This document shows, piece after piece, positions 1-8,319 of a DNA stretch of 58,512 nucleotides (positions are counted from its first letter, which is position 1; each line of letters opens with the position of its first letter). The position numbers and the translations under genes were made by a program. Below the pieces are notes generated by a model. The model made no database searches. It was not told the DNA's origin and worked only from the letters and a program-made list of their open reading frames with translations. This DNA is from 66-474 sp050738155 (GTDB taxonomy: Bacteria; Pseudomonadota; Gammaproteobacteria; Xanthomonadales; Rhodanobacteraceae), in the NCBI GenBank assembly GCA_050738155.1, contig JBOHYW010000003.1, positions 1 to 58,512 on the forward strand. Reading direction: 5' to 3'.

Positions 1-12
1 GCTTTACGCTGC

Positions 13-116
13 TCCCGAGTCCCGAGTCCCGAGTCCCGAGTCCCGAGTCCCGAGTCCCGAGTCCCGAGTCCCGAGTCCCGAGTCCCGAGTCCCGAGTCCC
101 GAGTCCCGAGTCCCGA
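13..116. repeat. Tandem heptamer array (TCCCGAG, about 15 copies)
   Basis: A perfect 7-bp tandem repeat runs to within a few bases of the DUF481 gene stop codon. The same heptamer, in both orientations, bounds the insertion inside soeB at about 2.58-2.76 kb, and variants occur at 42.3 kb and 30.9 kb. There are no spacers, so it is not a CRISPR array. Confidence 0.95.
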
Positions 117-117
117 A

Positions 118-960
118 TTACTGCGACTTGCCGAAGCTGTACACCAGGTTGGTGGTGAACAAGCTGTCCATGTGCTTGGTGCCGGGCACGATGTTCGAGT
201 TGTAACGGTTCTCGTAGGCCACTTTCAGCGCCAGCGTCTTGGTCATGGCGACCGCGATGCCGATGTCGTTCTGGTAGTACTTGTTCTCGCTGCCGACTTC
301 GGCGAGGAAGGTTTCCTGCAGGCTGGTGCTGTCGGTGATCGCAAGTTTGTAATTGATGAGTCCGCGGCCGATTGCCTCGTCCTGTACCGGTGGGATCACC
401 GTGGTCACCACTGGCGGGGTCACGCTGGTGTCGACTTGGGTGTAGGTTTGCGGTTGGTAACGTTTGTAGCCGGGGCCGGCCTCGAACGACAGTTCCTGGC
501 GTGCATCCTTCAGCACGATGTAGCCGAACCCGATCGACGCGACTTGCTGCCAGCGGTTGGGTGCGAAGTCATCGTGGTCGTAGCGCGCGGCACCGGTCAT
601 GTAGGCACGCGGGTTGAACTTGTAACCAACCGAACCACCCGCGTCGTAATGGTTGGCAGTGGTCTGGTAACTGTCGGCTTCGCCGACCGTGACGCCATTG
701 ACCACTATCGGCGTCTTGACGTTGCTCTTGGCGCGATTGACGTCGAGAAAGAAGGCGTCCTTCCAGATGTCGTCCTCGTAGGCGAGCTTGAGTTTGGCAT
801 CCACGTTGAGCGATTTGGTATTGCCGCTGGCCTGCGCGAGTCCGAACTCGCCACTGCCGCTCCAGTCGGAGCCTTGGCCGAACAGTGAACCGGCCAGCGC
901 GACGGCCGGCAGGCACAAGGCCGATGCCGCGGCGAGCGCGGCAATCCGCGAGGATTTCAT
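118..960 (-). CDS. DUF481 family outer-membrane beta-barrel protein
   Basis: 280-residue protein with a clear Sec signal peptide (residues 1-23, ending in ALAG) followed by alternating polar and hydrophobic strands typical of an outer-membrane barrel. The SGSGEFGLAQASGNT start of the mature chain and the closing NLVYSFGKSQ with terminal aromatic strand match the DUF481/YdiY (salt-induced outer membrane protein) family. It is the last gene of the minus-strand run that begins with soeA, but about 100 bp separates it from soeC, so co-transcription is uncertain. Its stop codon abuts a tandem heptamer array. The family has no defined biochemical role and no substrate can be inferred. Confidence 0.85.
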   Translation of the reverse strand: MKSSRIAALAAASALCLPAVALAGSLFGQGSDWSGSGEFGLAQASGNTKSLNVDAKLKLAYEDDIWKDAFFLDVNRAKSNVKTPIVVNGVTVGEADSYQTTANHYDAGGSVGYKFNPRAYMTGAARYDHDDFAPNRWQQVASIGFGYIVLKDARQELSFEAGPGYKRYQPQTYTQVDTSVTPPVVTTVIPPVQDEAIGRGLINYKLAITDSTSLQETFLAEVGSENKYYQNDIGIAVAMTKTLALKVAYENRYNSNIVPGTKHMDSLFTTNLVYSFGKSQ

Positions 961-1067
961 GCACGACTCCTTGGATTCGCTTCAGTGAAACCCGAAAGGC
1001 TGGGGCCCGGGCACTGAATCGCTGTTGAATTTGCGTGGCGGAATGATGGAGGCTGTCGACCCGCCTT

Positions 1068-2006
1068 TCAACCTGCGCGTTCGCGGAAAAACGCCGCGAC
1101 GGCGTGGCGCGCTTCGGCGAAGAACAACCAGCGTTCGATGAACAGGCCGGCGATGCACAGCAGCGCCGTGAGCGGCGCGATCCAGTACCCACGGCTGGGC
1201 AAGGCGATCGCGATGCCGATGACCGGCAGGCACGCAAACAGGACCACCGCGCTCCTGCGCAAGCGCGCGCTGTGCTTGCGCGCCAGCACGAACGCCATCT
1301 CGCGGGTGAGATAGCTTTGCTCGGTGACCGGGCCTTCGAATGCGCGCACGTTGCCGAGGAATTCGAGACCGATGGCGTGGCCCGCGGTATTGGCGGGCAA
1401 GCGATCGATGCCGCGCCAGTAGTCGGTCTTGACCACCGCCGCGATCACCGCCAGCGCCAGCAATGCCAGCGGAAATCCATTCCCGATCGAATGTTGCATG
1501 GCGAAATCCAGCCACGCCCACAACCACAAACCGCCCGACAGCAACGCGAATGCGAAGTACAGCGGCAGCACCTGGCGTACGCGCCAGGCATGGATGGTCT
1601 TGAGTGATCGGTAAATGTTCGCCGTGCACAGCAGGGTTGCCAGTGCGCCCAATGCCAGCAATGCGCCGGTGACGCGGATGGCAACACCCGTGCGATCGGC
1701 ATACGCGCACCAGCCGACCGCGAGCATCGGCAGGTAGGTTGCCAGCGAAGCGATGCCTTCGCGCGACAACCAGGAACTGCGCCACTGCGAGAGCGCCCGC
1801 CACGCGCGCTCGGGACGGCCCAGGTGCAAGGTCGAAGCGAGCAGACCGACCGTCACCAGCACGAAACCGAACGCCAGCGGCACCAGCACGGTGGTCGTCG
1901 TGGACGGATAGATTCCGGCGGCGAGCGCGGCGCCGAGCAGGCACCACAGGCCGTAACCCGCGCCACCCAATACCGTGAAGAAAATTACCGAGAGCGCCGG
2001 TTTCAT
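1068..2006 (-). CDS. soeC: DmsC/SoeC-type membrane anchor subunit of a molybdoenzyme
   Basis: 312-residue integral membrane protein with about eight hydrophobic segments. It contains the DmsC-family HLGRPERAWRA signature (about residues 62-72) and WLSREG (about 79-84). Such subunits anchor cytoplasm-facing Fe-S/Mo subunits and exchange electrons with the quinone pool. The start ATG overlaps the stop of the upstream ferredoxin gene by four bases (ATGA), so the two are translationally coupled. The large subunit at 5.2-8.1 kb has no Tat signal, which fits a cytoplasmic sulfite:quinone oxidoreductase (SoeABC) better than periplasmic DMSO reductase. The exact substrate is inferred. Confidence 0.8.
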   Translation of the reverse strand: MKPALSVIFFTVLGGAGYGLWCLLGAALAAGIYPSTTTTVLVPLAFGFVLVTVGLLASTLHLGRPERAWRALSQWRSSWLSREGIASLATYLPMLAVGWCAYADRTGVAIRVTGALLALGALATLLCTANIYRSLKTIHAWRVRQVLPLYFAFALLSGGLWLWAWLDFAMQHSIGNGFPLALLALAVIAAVVKTDYWRGIDRLPANTAGHAIGLEFLGNVRAFEGPVTEQSYLTREMAFVLARKHSARLRRSAVVLFACLPVIGIAIALPSRGYWIAPLTALLCIAGLFIERWLFFAEARHAVAAFFRERAG

Positions 2007-2959
2007 CGCGACAGGGCCTTGTCCAGCCAGCGCAGCAGTGGTGGCAATTTTTCGGTATCGAGCGTTTCCGTTGCCGGCTTCGTGGGTGCCGTGGACGCCG
2101 AACCATCGCGGCGCGGGCGCGGCGGCAGGTAGCGATTCACCGGCTGGTAGCCGAATTCCGGCATCAGCGCGAACCCATCGCGTTCGGCAACCACTTTCGA
2201 AACCTCGGAGTCCGGATCACCCAGGTCGCCGAACATCCGCGCGCGGGTCGGGCAGGCAAGCACACACGCCGGTTGGCGATCGCGCTCGTCCAGCGTTTCG
2301 TTGTAGATGCGGTCGACGCACAACGTGCATTTCTGCATGGTGCCGCGCTTGCTGTCCTTGCGGCCAGCGTCAGAGATTTGCGCTTTCGGATGCGGCAGCG
2401 CGATTTCGCGCGCGCCGTACGGGCACGCCCACGCGCACAACTGGCAACCGATGCACTTGTCCTCGTCGACCAGCACGATGCCGTCTTCGGCGCGCTTGTA
2501 ACTCGCGCCGGTCGGACACACCGTCACGCAGTCCGGCGTTTCGCAATGCAGGCACGAACGCGGGAAGTGAACCATTTGCGTTTGCGGGACTCGGGACTCG
2601 GGACTCGGGACTCGGAACGAGTGTTCGGAGAAAGTGTCGCTCTTCTGTTGATTTTGAGCCTCGCTGGGTGCAGGGCGAGTCAGCGCATGAGCATCCGATT
2701 CACGGATGGCGTTACCAAGCGCGCTTTGCCCGAGTCCCGAGTCCCGAGTCCCGAGTCCCGTGATTTCGTAGCTATGCACCCGGTTGAACCAAACCCCGAG
2801 CGGCTCAGCGCCATACGGATCGTCATCGGCGAGCGGCCCGAAATCGCCGCCGTCGTTCCATTCCTTGCAGGCGACCGCGCAGGCGTGGCAGCCGACGCAG
2901 ATGTCGAGGTCGATCACCAACCCGAGCTTTTTTTTAGCTGGCGGTGGCAGGGATGTCAT
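2003..2959 (-). CDS. soeB: Four-cluster [4Fe-4S] ferredoxin subunit (SoeB/DmsB type) with in-frame insertion
   Basis: 318-residue electron-transfer subunit. Four cysteine clusters are visible: CVGCHACAVAC (residues 21-31), CLHCETPDCVTVC, CIGCQLCAWAC, and a split CTLC plus CVLAC set near the C terminus. This is the standard layout for subunits that wire a Mo-bisMGD protein to a membrane anchor. The protein is about 60 residues longer than expected because residues ~66-126 are encoded by a repeat-bounded insertion between clusters one and two. The chain GLGTRDSGLG...VPSPESRVPQTQ is low-complexity and unlike the rest. The reading frame survives the insertion. The gene is coupled to soeC. Start ATG is preceded by GGGAG at good spacing. 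Confidence 0.82.
   Translation of the reverse strand: MTSLPPPAKKKLGLVIDLDICVGCHACAVACKEWNDGGDFGPLADDDPYGAEPLGVWFNRVHSYEITGLGTRDSGLGQSALGNAIRESDAHALTRPAPSEAQNQQKSDTFSEHSFRVPSPESRVPQTQMVHFPRSCLHCETPDCVTVCPTGASYKRAEDGIVLVDEDKCIGCQLCAWACPYGAREIALPHPKAQISDAGRKDSKRGTMQKCTLCVDRIYNETLDERDRQPACVLACPTRARMFGDLGDPDSEVSKVVAERDGFALMPEFGYQPVNRYLPPRPRRDGSASTAPTKPATETLDTEKLPPLLRWLDKALSR
2581..2763. repeat. Repeat-bounded element inserted in frame within soeB
   Basis: The left end carries about four GGGACTC heptamers and the right end about four GAGTCCC heptamers, so the tandem arrays are mutually inverted. About 120 bp of non-repetitive sequence lies between. The whole segment is open in the soeB frame and encodes residues ~66-126, between the first and second Fe-S motifs. 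Confidence 0.85.
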
Positions 2960-2975
2960 GCGGCGTTACTCCCGC

Positions 2976-3117
2976 GTAGGGCGGATCAAGGTGTGAGCGC
3001 GAACGCGCGAACGCCGGAAAACTTCAGGCATCCTGCCTTCCGGCCCTTCGGGCCCGGCTACGCCGTTCGCGCCGCTCCTGCGGCGCAGTCGCCGTTTCGC
3101 GGCTTGATCCGGCCTAC
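2976..3117. repeat. GTAG-ended miniature element with terminal inverted repeats
   Basis: Left end GTAGGGCGGATCAAG and right end CTTGATCCGGCCTAC are inverted repeats matching at 14 of 15 positions. The interior holds further palindromes (GGCCC...GGGCC, GCGCC...GGCGC). It lies 16 bp upstream of the soeB start, just beyond the ribosome binding site, in the gap between soeB and the SLC13 gene. GTAG ends are typical of REP/SMAG-type elements. Confidence 0.75.
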
Positions 3118-3202
3118 CTTGGCGCTTGGCGCTGCGATGCTCGGCGTCGCGCAACGGCGCGGAAAAAGACAGGAATGTCCAACTAGAGCCGAACACCACG
3201 AT

Positions 3203-4960
3203 TCAAAACGGCCAGATCTTCGGAATGAGGTACATCGACAGGGCGCAGAACAATCCGATCAACGGCACCCCCACCTTGGTGAAATCCGTAAACCGGTAGC
3301 CGCCAGCGTAGTACACCATGGTATTGGTCGGGTACCCGACCGGGGTCGCGAACGAGGTCGCGGCGGCGAATGCGACAGCCACCACGAATGGGCGCGGGTC
3401 GGCGTGTACCGCGTGCGCGACGCTGACGGCGATGCCGACCATCAGCACCACCGATGGATTGTGGCCCATCAGTTCGGTCAGTAGTGCGGTGAGCATGTAC
3501 ACCATCAGCAGCGCCGCGAGTGGACCATGATTGCCGACGAGGTCGAGCGCCCCGTGCACGACCACGTTGGCCAGCCCGGTTTGTTCGATCGCGATGCCGA
3601 GCGGCAGGATCGCGCCGAGCATGATGATGATTTTCCAGTCCATGCCTTCGTATACGTCCTTGCGTCCGAAGCAGCGGGTCAGTGCCATCGCGACGACGCC
3701 GCAGATGGCCGCGATCGGGATCGGCAACCAGCGCAGCGCCGACACCAGGATGACGCCGGCCATGATCGCGACGGCGACGATGGCCTTGTAGGCAGGGCGG
3801 CGCGCATCGTCGCGTTCGTTCAACACCACGAAGCGGTCGTCGCGGCGCAGGCGCTTGACCGCATCGGCGGGCAGCAGCGTCATCAGCACGTCGCCGCCGC
3901 GGAACGCGACATCCTGCAGCTTGTCGCGCAATACGTGGCCGCGGCGGTGTATTGCCAACACCGTGGCGCGGTAGCGTGCGGCCACGTCGAGATCGCGCAG
4001 GGTGCGATCCTCGGCGGCGCCGGCCGGGGTGATCATGGCTTCGACCAGCACCTGGGCCTTGTCGTTGTCCTCGGCGTGGACGAATTCCGGGTTGATCTCC
4101 AGATCCGCGTGCTTGCGGAAATCCTCCAGCTTGTCCCATTCGCCGCGCACCAGCAACACATCGCCGATGCTCAGCTTCTGGGTGCGCGGCGACCACATGT
4201 GTTCGTCGCCGCGCAACAGTTCCAGCGGATACACACCGCGCTCACCGAGCTTGGCTTCGGCGATGGTTTGCCCGACCAGCGGCGAATCTGACATGACCTT
4301 GAGTTCAGTCACGTATTTGCCGGCCTGCAGTGGCCCGGGCGCCTCGTTGTCGAGGTGCCTGGGCAACAGCCAGCGTCCGATCACCATCATGTAGATGATC
4401 CCGGCGATGGCGAGCAGCACGCCGAGTTGGGTGAATTCGAAGATGCCGAACGGCGCGAGGTTCTGCTTCTGGGCGAGCGAATCGACCAGCAGGTTGGACG
4501 AAGTACCGACCAGGGTGCAAACGCCGCCCATCTGCGCGGCAAACGCCATCGGCATGAGCACGCGCGCGGGTGAGGTGCCGGTACGCTGGCATATCCGCAA
4601 CGTAAGCGGCAGGAAAGTCGCCACCAGCGCGGTGTTCTTGATGAACGCGCCGAGCGGCGCGGTTGCCACCATGATGCCCAGCGTCAACAGCCACGGATTG
4701 CGGATCCGCGACAGCAGCCTGATGATGGGTTCCAATGCGCCCGAGCGCTCGATCCCGATCGCGAGCGCGAACATGGCCGCGACCGTCACCGTGGCTTCGT
4801 TGCTGAAGCCGGACAGTGCCTGTTCGGGCGTGACGATCCCGAGTGCGACCAGCAGCGCCAGTGTGATCAGCGCGACCACGTCCACGCGCACCTTCTCGCT
4901 GACGAACAACGCCATCGCGACAAGGATGACCGCGGCGGTGGCCCAGGCTTGCCAGGTCAT
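3203..4960 (-). CDS. SLC13/DASS-family permease with central TrkA-C (RCK_C) domains
   Basis: 585-residue transporter. Two blocks of hydrophobic segments (about residues 10-190 and 375-585) flank a soluble central region (about 195-370) carrying paired RCK_C-type modules, for example SPLVGQTIAEAKLGERGVYPLELLRG. The motifs GTSSNLLVDS and VGYPTNTMVYYAGGYRFTDF are the SNT-type substrate/Na+ signatures of the divalent-anion:Na+ symporter family. This architecture is found in sulfate or other anion permeases. It sits between soeA and soeB on the same strand, so sulfate or sulfite movement is a reasonable inference. A second in-frame ATG lies two codons upstream (4966), but GGAAG spacing favours 4960. 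Confidence 0.8.
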   Translation of the reverse strand: MTWQAWATAAVILVAMALFVSEKVRVDVVALITLALLVALGIVTPEQALSGFSNEATVTVAAMFALAIGIERSGALEPIIRLLSRIRNPWLLTLGIMVATAPLGAFIKNTALVATFLPLTLRICQRTGTSPARVLMPMAFAAQMGGVCTLVGTSSNLLVDSLAQKQNLAPFGIFEFTQLGVLLAIAGIIYMMVIGRWLLPRHLDNEAPGPLQAGKYVTELKVMSDSPLVGQTIAEAKLGERGVYPLELLRGDEHMWSPRTQKLSIGDVLLVRGEWDKLEDFRKHADLEINPEFVHAEDNDKAQVLVEAMITPAGAAEDRTLRDLDVAARYRATVLAIHRRGHVLRDKLQDVAFRGGDVLMTLLPADAVKRLRRDDRFVVLNERDDARRPAYKAIVAVAIMAGVILVSALRWLPIPIAAICGVVAMALTRCFGRKDVYEGMDWKIIIMLGAILPLGIAIEQTGLANVVVHGALDLVGNHGPLAALLMVYMLTALLTELMGHNPSVVLMVGIAVSVAHAVHADPRPFVVAVAFAAATSFATPVGYPTNTMVYYAGGYRFTDFTKVGVPLIGLFCALSMYLIPKIWPF

Positions 4961-5044
4961 GGGCATGCTTCCGTCGTGGCGGCTGGCTGCGGCTCGTGCA
5001 TTCTGTCGGATTTCCCCGGAACGTCCTTGTGGTGGTTCGTCACG

Positions 5045-5064
5045 GCGATGACTGGTGTCATCGC
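5045..5064. other. Short perfect hairpin in the soeA/permease gap
   Basis: GCGATGAC and GTCATCGC form eight-base arms around a four-base loop, in the 287-bp gap between soeA and the permease gene. There is no T-run on either side, so it is not a classical terminator. No other signal was recognised in this gap. Confidence 0.4.
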
Positions 5065-5247
5065 AGAACCGATTGTGCCGTGGTTCCCGCGCGCGCGGGT
5101 AAGCATGGCGTTATGTACAGATGCATCCGCTTGTGATCGGGAAAGCTGCCCGGTACTGGTTTCGTCGTTCTCCGGTGTGCAGATTCGGGTAATGGCAAGT
5201 GACAATCCGACCCATGTCCGCCCCGCATGGCGGTATCGCGGCCGGAC

Positions 5248-8100
5248 TCAGGCGTCGGCCAGTTCGACCCGGTGTCCGGGCACGGCAGGTTCCGGATCGT
5301 GTTCCAGGCGCACCTTGAGGTCGAACCACGCGGCCTGGCCCGTCACCGGATCGCCGTTGCTGTAGGCGCGATCGCTGCCGCGCTCGCCGATCAAATGGTT
5401 CAAGAGAAAACCATCCACGAATTCCGGTGCATCGTCGCCGAGTTTCCAGGCACCGCGCTTCTTGCCGATCGCGTTCCACGTCCATACCGTGCCCGGCGCG
5501 CAACCCGCGTGTGCACGCACCTGCACCCGGATGCGCCCACGCGGCGATGCGATCCACGCCCAGTCGCCGTCGTCGATGGCATGCGCGGCGAGCGTGGCCG
5601 GATGCACGTACAGGAAATTGCGGGCGGCGATTTGTCGCAACCAGCGGTTTTGCGAACCCCACGCGTGGTACATGAACATCGGGCGCTGGGTGATGGCGGA
5701 GAGCTTGTAGCCCTCCCCTTCAAGGGGAGGGTTGGGTGGGGATGGGTTGGTGTCGTCATACCAGAAAGGCACCGGATCGAAATACCGTTCGACCCGCGCG
5801 CGTTCGGAATCCGGTGGCTGCGTTGCGCCGTGACCCTGCGCAGCCAACCGGAAACGTTGCAGCACTTCGCAATACAACTGCATGGTGATCGGCTCGGTCG
5901 AGCCGACGAAACCCATCCCCTGTGCCCATTGCAGGTAATCGCGGTTGGCGAAGCGGTAGTACGCGCCCGCTTCCGGTACGCGTGCCTCGAAGAAGCAGCC
6001 GTGCTCGATGTAGCGCCGCAACTGGTCGGTATTCGGTGCGCCTTTGCCGTGTTGCGATCCATCCGCACCGCGCCAGCCCGACAGCAATCCGACACCCGGC
6101 GCGCGTTCGTGACGGACCATGTAGTCGGCGTAGTCGCGGTATTTCGCGTTGCCGTTTTCGTCGACGAGATTCGGCAACTGCAGGCGCGCACCGAGATCCA
6201 GCAGTACGTCCTGGAATGGGCGCACGTCGCGATCGGGTTGCACCACCGGCTGGCGGATCGCATCGGCCGAGCATTCCGCGTCGCTGATTGGTCGATCCAG
6301 CAGGCTGACGCAGTCCCAGCGCTCAAGGTAGGTGGTGTCCGGCAACACCAGGTCGGCGAACGCCACGGTTTCCGAGTCGTAGGCGTCAGCGTAGATGACG
6401 TGCGGGATCTTGTAGTTGCCGTCATCGTCGCGCGCGCACAGCAGGCGTCGCGTGCCGGCGGTGTCCATCGCCGAATTCCAGCCCATGTTGGCCATGAACA
6501 GGAACAACGTGTCGATGTGGGTTGGATTGCCGTCCACCGCGTTGCTGATCACCGACTGCAGCAGGCCGTGGTTGGCCAGCGGGTACTCCCAACTGAAGGC
6601 GTGGTCCAGCCGGCGTGGATTGCCATTCGCGTCCACCAGCAAATCATCGGGTGATTGCGGATAACCGAGTGGATTGCCAGTCAGCGAACCGTCCGGCTTG
6701 CGCGACTTCGCGGGTTTGTTGCCGGGTGGAGCGGGTTTCGGGTACGGCGGCTGATAGCGGAAACTGCCGGGGGTGTCGATCGCGCCCAGCAGCATCTGCA
6801 ACAGATGGATCGTGCGGCAAGTGTGGAAGCCGTTGGCGTGTGCGGCGATTCCGCGCATCGCATGCATCGACACCGGTCGGCCCGGCATCGTGTCGTGCGC
6901 GCGGCCGTGGCTGTCGGTCCATGCGATCGGAAGTTCGATGGCCTCGTCGAAGGCGACGTGCGCCAGTTCACCGGCCAGCCGGCGGATCGTGGCCACATCC
7001 ACGCCGCAGCGTTCGGTGACGTTGTCGGGTGCGTAATCGTCTGCGAGGAAGCGTTCGGCGACCAATTGGAACGCCGGCACCGCCTTGCGTCCGTCGGCCA
7101 GGGTGTGTTCGCCGGCGATCAGTGGGGCGATGTCCGGCAGCGTGGCATCGACGATTTTCACTCCGTGCCCTTCGAAGGAAGCACGCGCAAGCGTTTCTCC
7201 CTCCCCTTCAAGGGGAGGGTCGGGGTGGGGATGGTGTTGCGAGCGCACCGCACACAACGGCTTTCCATTCGCATCGCGCGCAATCAAGCCGTCGTCGGCC
7301 GCATCCGGATCGCGAATCACCAGATGGTGCGCATTCGAATAGCGCACGAGGTAATCGAAATCCACGCGATCGCTCGACAGCAACTCATGGATCAGGGCGC
7401 CCGCGAGCAGACCATCGGTGCCGGGATTGATCGGTACCCATTCGTCCGCGATCGACGCGTAGCCGGTGCGCACCGGATTGATCGCGACGATCTTCGCGCC
7501 ACGCGATTTCATTTTGCCGAGGCCCAGCTTGATCGGATTGGAATCGTGGTCCTCGGCCACGCCCCACAGCATCAGGTATTTGGTGTGGTCCCAGTCCGGT
7601 TCGCCGAATTCCCAGAACGAACCGCCGAACGTATACATGCCGGCCGCCGCCATGTTCACCGAGCAGAAGCCACCGTGCGCGGCGTAGTTGATGGTGCCGA
7701 ATTGCTGCGCCCACCAGCCGGTCAGCGCCTGGCTCTGGTCGCGACCGGTGAAGAACGCGAGTTCATCGGGATTGCGCGCGCGGATCTCGCCCAACCACTT
7801 CGTTGCCAGGATGAGCGCTTCATCCCACTCGATTTCACGAAACGCGCGCGCGCCGCGCTCGCCCACCCGCAGCAGCGGTTTACGCAAGCGTGCCGGCGAG
7901 TAGTGCTGCATGATGCCCGACGCGCCTTTCGCGCAGATCACACCCCGGTTGACCGGGTGTTTCGGATTGCCGTCGATGTAGCGGACGCGGCCATCCTTGA
8001 GGTGCACGCGGATGCCACACCTGCACGCGCACATGTAACACGTGGTCGTCTTGATTTCATCGCCGGTGGGGCGATTGAGTTCGAGGTGGGCGTGTGGCAT
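5248..8100 (-). CDS. soeA: Molybdopterin (Mo-bisMGD) oxidoreductase catalytic subunit, SoeA type
   Basis: 950-residue DMSO-reductase-superfamily protein. The N terminus has CYMCACRCG, a Cx2Cx3C motif (C21, C24, C28) completed by C56 in NRGVICAKG, binding the proximal [4Fe-4S] cluster. HGGFCSVNMAAAG contains the likely Mo-ligand cysteine. No Tat signal is present, so the enzyme should be cytoplasmic, as in sulfite dehydrogenase SoeABC. A longer reading frame exists upstream (to 8211), but MPHAHLELNR at 8100 is the natural family start. Residues ~286-305 and ~783-798 are encoded by palindromic repeat insertions in frame (peptides with PLEGEG). Likely role: sulfite oxidation to sulfate with electrons to quinone via SoeB and SoeC. 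Other substrates of this superfamily cannot be excluded. Confidence 0.8.
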   Translation of the reverse strand: MPHAHLELNRPTGDEIKTTTCYMCACRCGIRVHLKDGRVRYIDGNPKHPVNRGVICAKGASGIMQHYSPARLRKPLLRVGERGARAFREIEWDEALILATKWLGEIRARNPDELAFFTGRDQSQALTGWWAQQFGTINYAAHGGFCSVNMAAAGMYTFGGSFWEFGEPDWDHTKYLMLWGVAEDHDSNPIKLGLGKMKSRGAKIVAINPVRTGYASIADEWVPINPGTDGLLAGALIHELLSSDRVDFDYLVRYSNAHHLVIRDPDAADDGLIARDANGKPLCAVRSQHHPHPDPPLEGEGETLARASFEGHGVKIVDATLPDIAPLIAGEHTLADGRKAVPAFQLVAERFLADDYAPDNVTERCGVDVATIRRLAGELAHVAFDEAIELPIAWTDSHGRAHDTMPGRPVSMHAMRGIAAHANGFHTCRTIHLLQMLLGAIDTPGSFRYQPPYPKPAPPGNKPAKSRKPDGSLTGNPLGYPQSPDDLLVDANGNPRRLDHAFSWEYPLANHGLLQSVISNAVDGNPTHIDTLFLFMANMGWNSAMDTAGTRRLLCARDDDGNYKIPHVIYADAYDSETVAFADLVLPDTTYLERWDCVSLLDRPISDAECSADAIRQPVVQPDRDVRPFQDVLLDLGARLQLPNLVDENGNAKYRDYADYMVRHERAPGVGLLSGWRGADGSQHGKGAPNTDQLRRYIEHGCFFEARVPEAGAYYRFANRDYLQWAQGMGFVGSTEPITMQLYCEVLQRFRLAAQGHGATQPPDSERARVERYFDPVPFWYDDTNPSPPNPPLEGEGYKLSAITQRPMFMYHAWGSQNRWLRQIAARNFLYVHPATLAAHAIDDGDWAWIASPRGRIRVQVRAHAGCAPGTVWTWNAIGKKRGAWKLGDDAPEFVDGFLLNHLIGERGSDRAYSNGDPVTGQAAWFDLKVRLEHDPEPAVPGHRVELADA
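5711..5746. repeat. Palindromic element inside soeA (copy 2)
   Basis: CCCTCCCCTT and AAGGGGAGGG form a near-perfect palindrome followed by a G-rich arm (GGTTGGGTGGGGATGGG). On the coding strand it encodes a proline/glycine-rich peptide including PPLEGEG around residues 783-798. Confidence 0.8.
7196..7235. repeat. Palindromic element inside soeA (copy 1)
   Basis: Same palindrome and G-rich arm as at 5711-5746, encoding HPHPDPPLEGEG around residues 288-301. It is open in the soeA frame, and conserved sequence resumes downstream of it. Confidence 0.8.
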
Positions 8101-8124
8101 GGGTCTTTGGGGGCAATTATCCAA

Positions 8125-8239
8125 CCGTTCGTGCTGAGCGTAGCTTGCGCAGCAAGCGAAGTCGAAGCACGGTAGCGCATGCCCTTCGACTTCGGCCCCG
8201 TCTTGGTTCAAAGACGGGACCTACGCTCAGGGCGAACGG
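8125..8239. repeat. GTCGAAG-type intergenic repeat (copy 1)
   Basis: Starts CCGTTCGTGCTGAGCGTAGC and ends GCTCAGGGCGAACGG, forming inverted ends. The interior carries GAAGTCGAAG and its complement CTTCGACTTCGG. Related copies are at 15944, 30719 and 34649. It occupies most of the gap between soeA and the WYL gene. Confidence 0.75.
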
Positions 8240-8289
8240 TCGAAACCCAGCGCTTGCCGCCAATCGCGCGGCGCGGCATGCTGGGGTCT

Positions 8290-8319
8290 GTTGACATGGT
8301 GTTGACAGGCTCTTGCTAT
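8290..8319 (+). promoter_or_regulatory. Promoter/operator candidate upstream of the WYL regulator
   Basis: Two direct GTTGACA repeats 11 bp apart (8290-8296 and 8301-8307). The first TTGACA with a 17-bp spacer predicts a -10 (TGCTAT) that runs into the start codon, so either the transcript is nearly leaderless or these are operator half-sites. Autoregulation is inferred. Confidence 0.45.

Noticed and set aside
13..116. Possible CRISPR array
   Set aside because: Units are seven bases in direct tandem with no spacers, and no cas genes are present.
4957..5205. 82-codon minus-strand frame between soeA and the permease gene
   Set aside because: Composition not protein-like, no ribosome binding site, overlaps the permease start and a hairpin.
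8101..8211. Upstream extension of soeA to 8211
   Set aside because: The added residues (MNQDGAEVEGHALPCFDF) run into an intergenic repeat and do not resemble the family N terminus.
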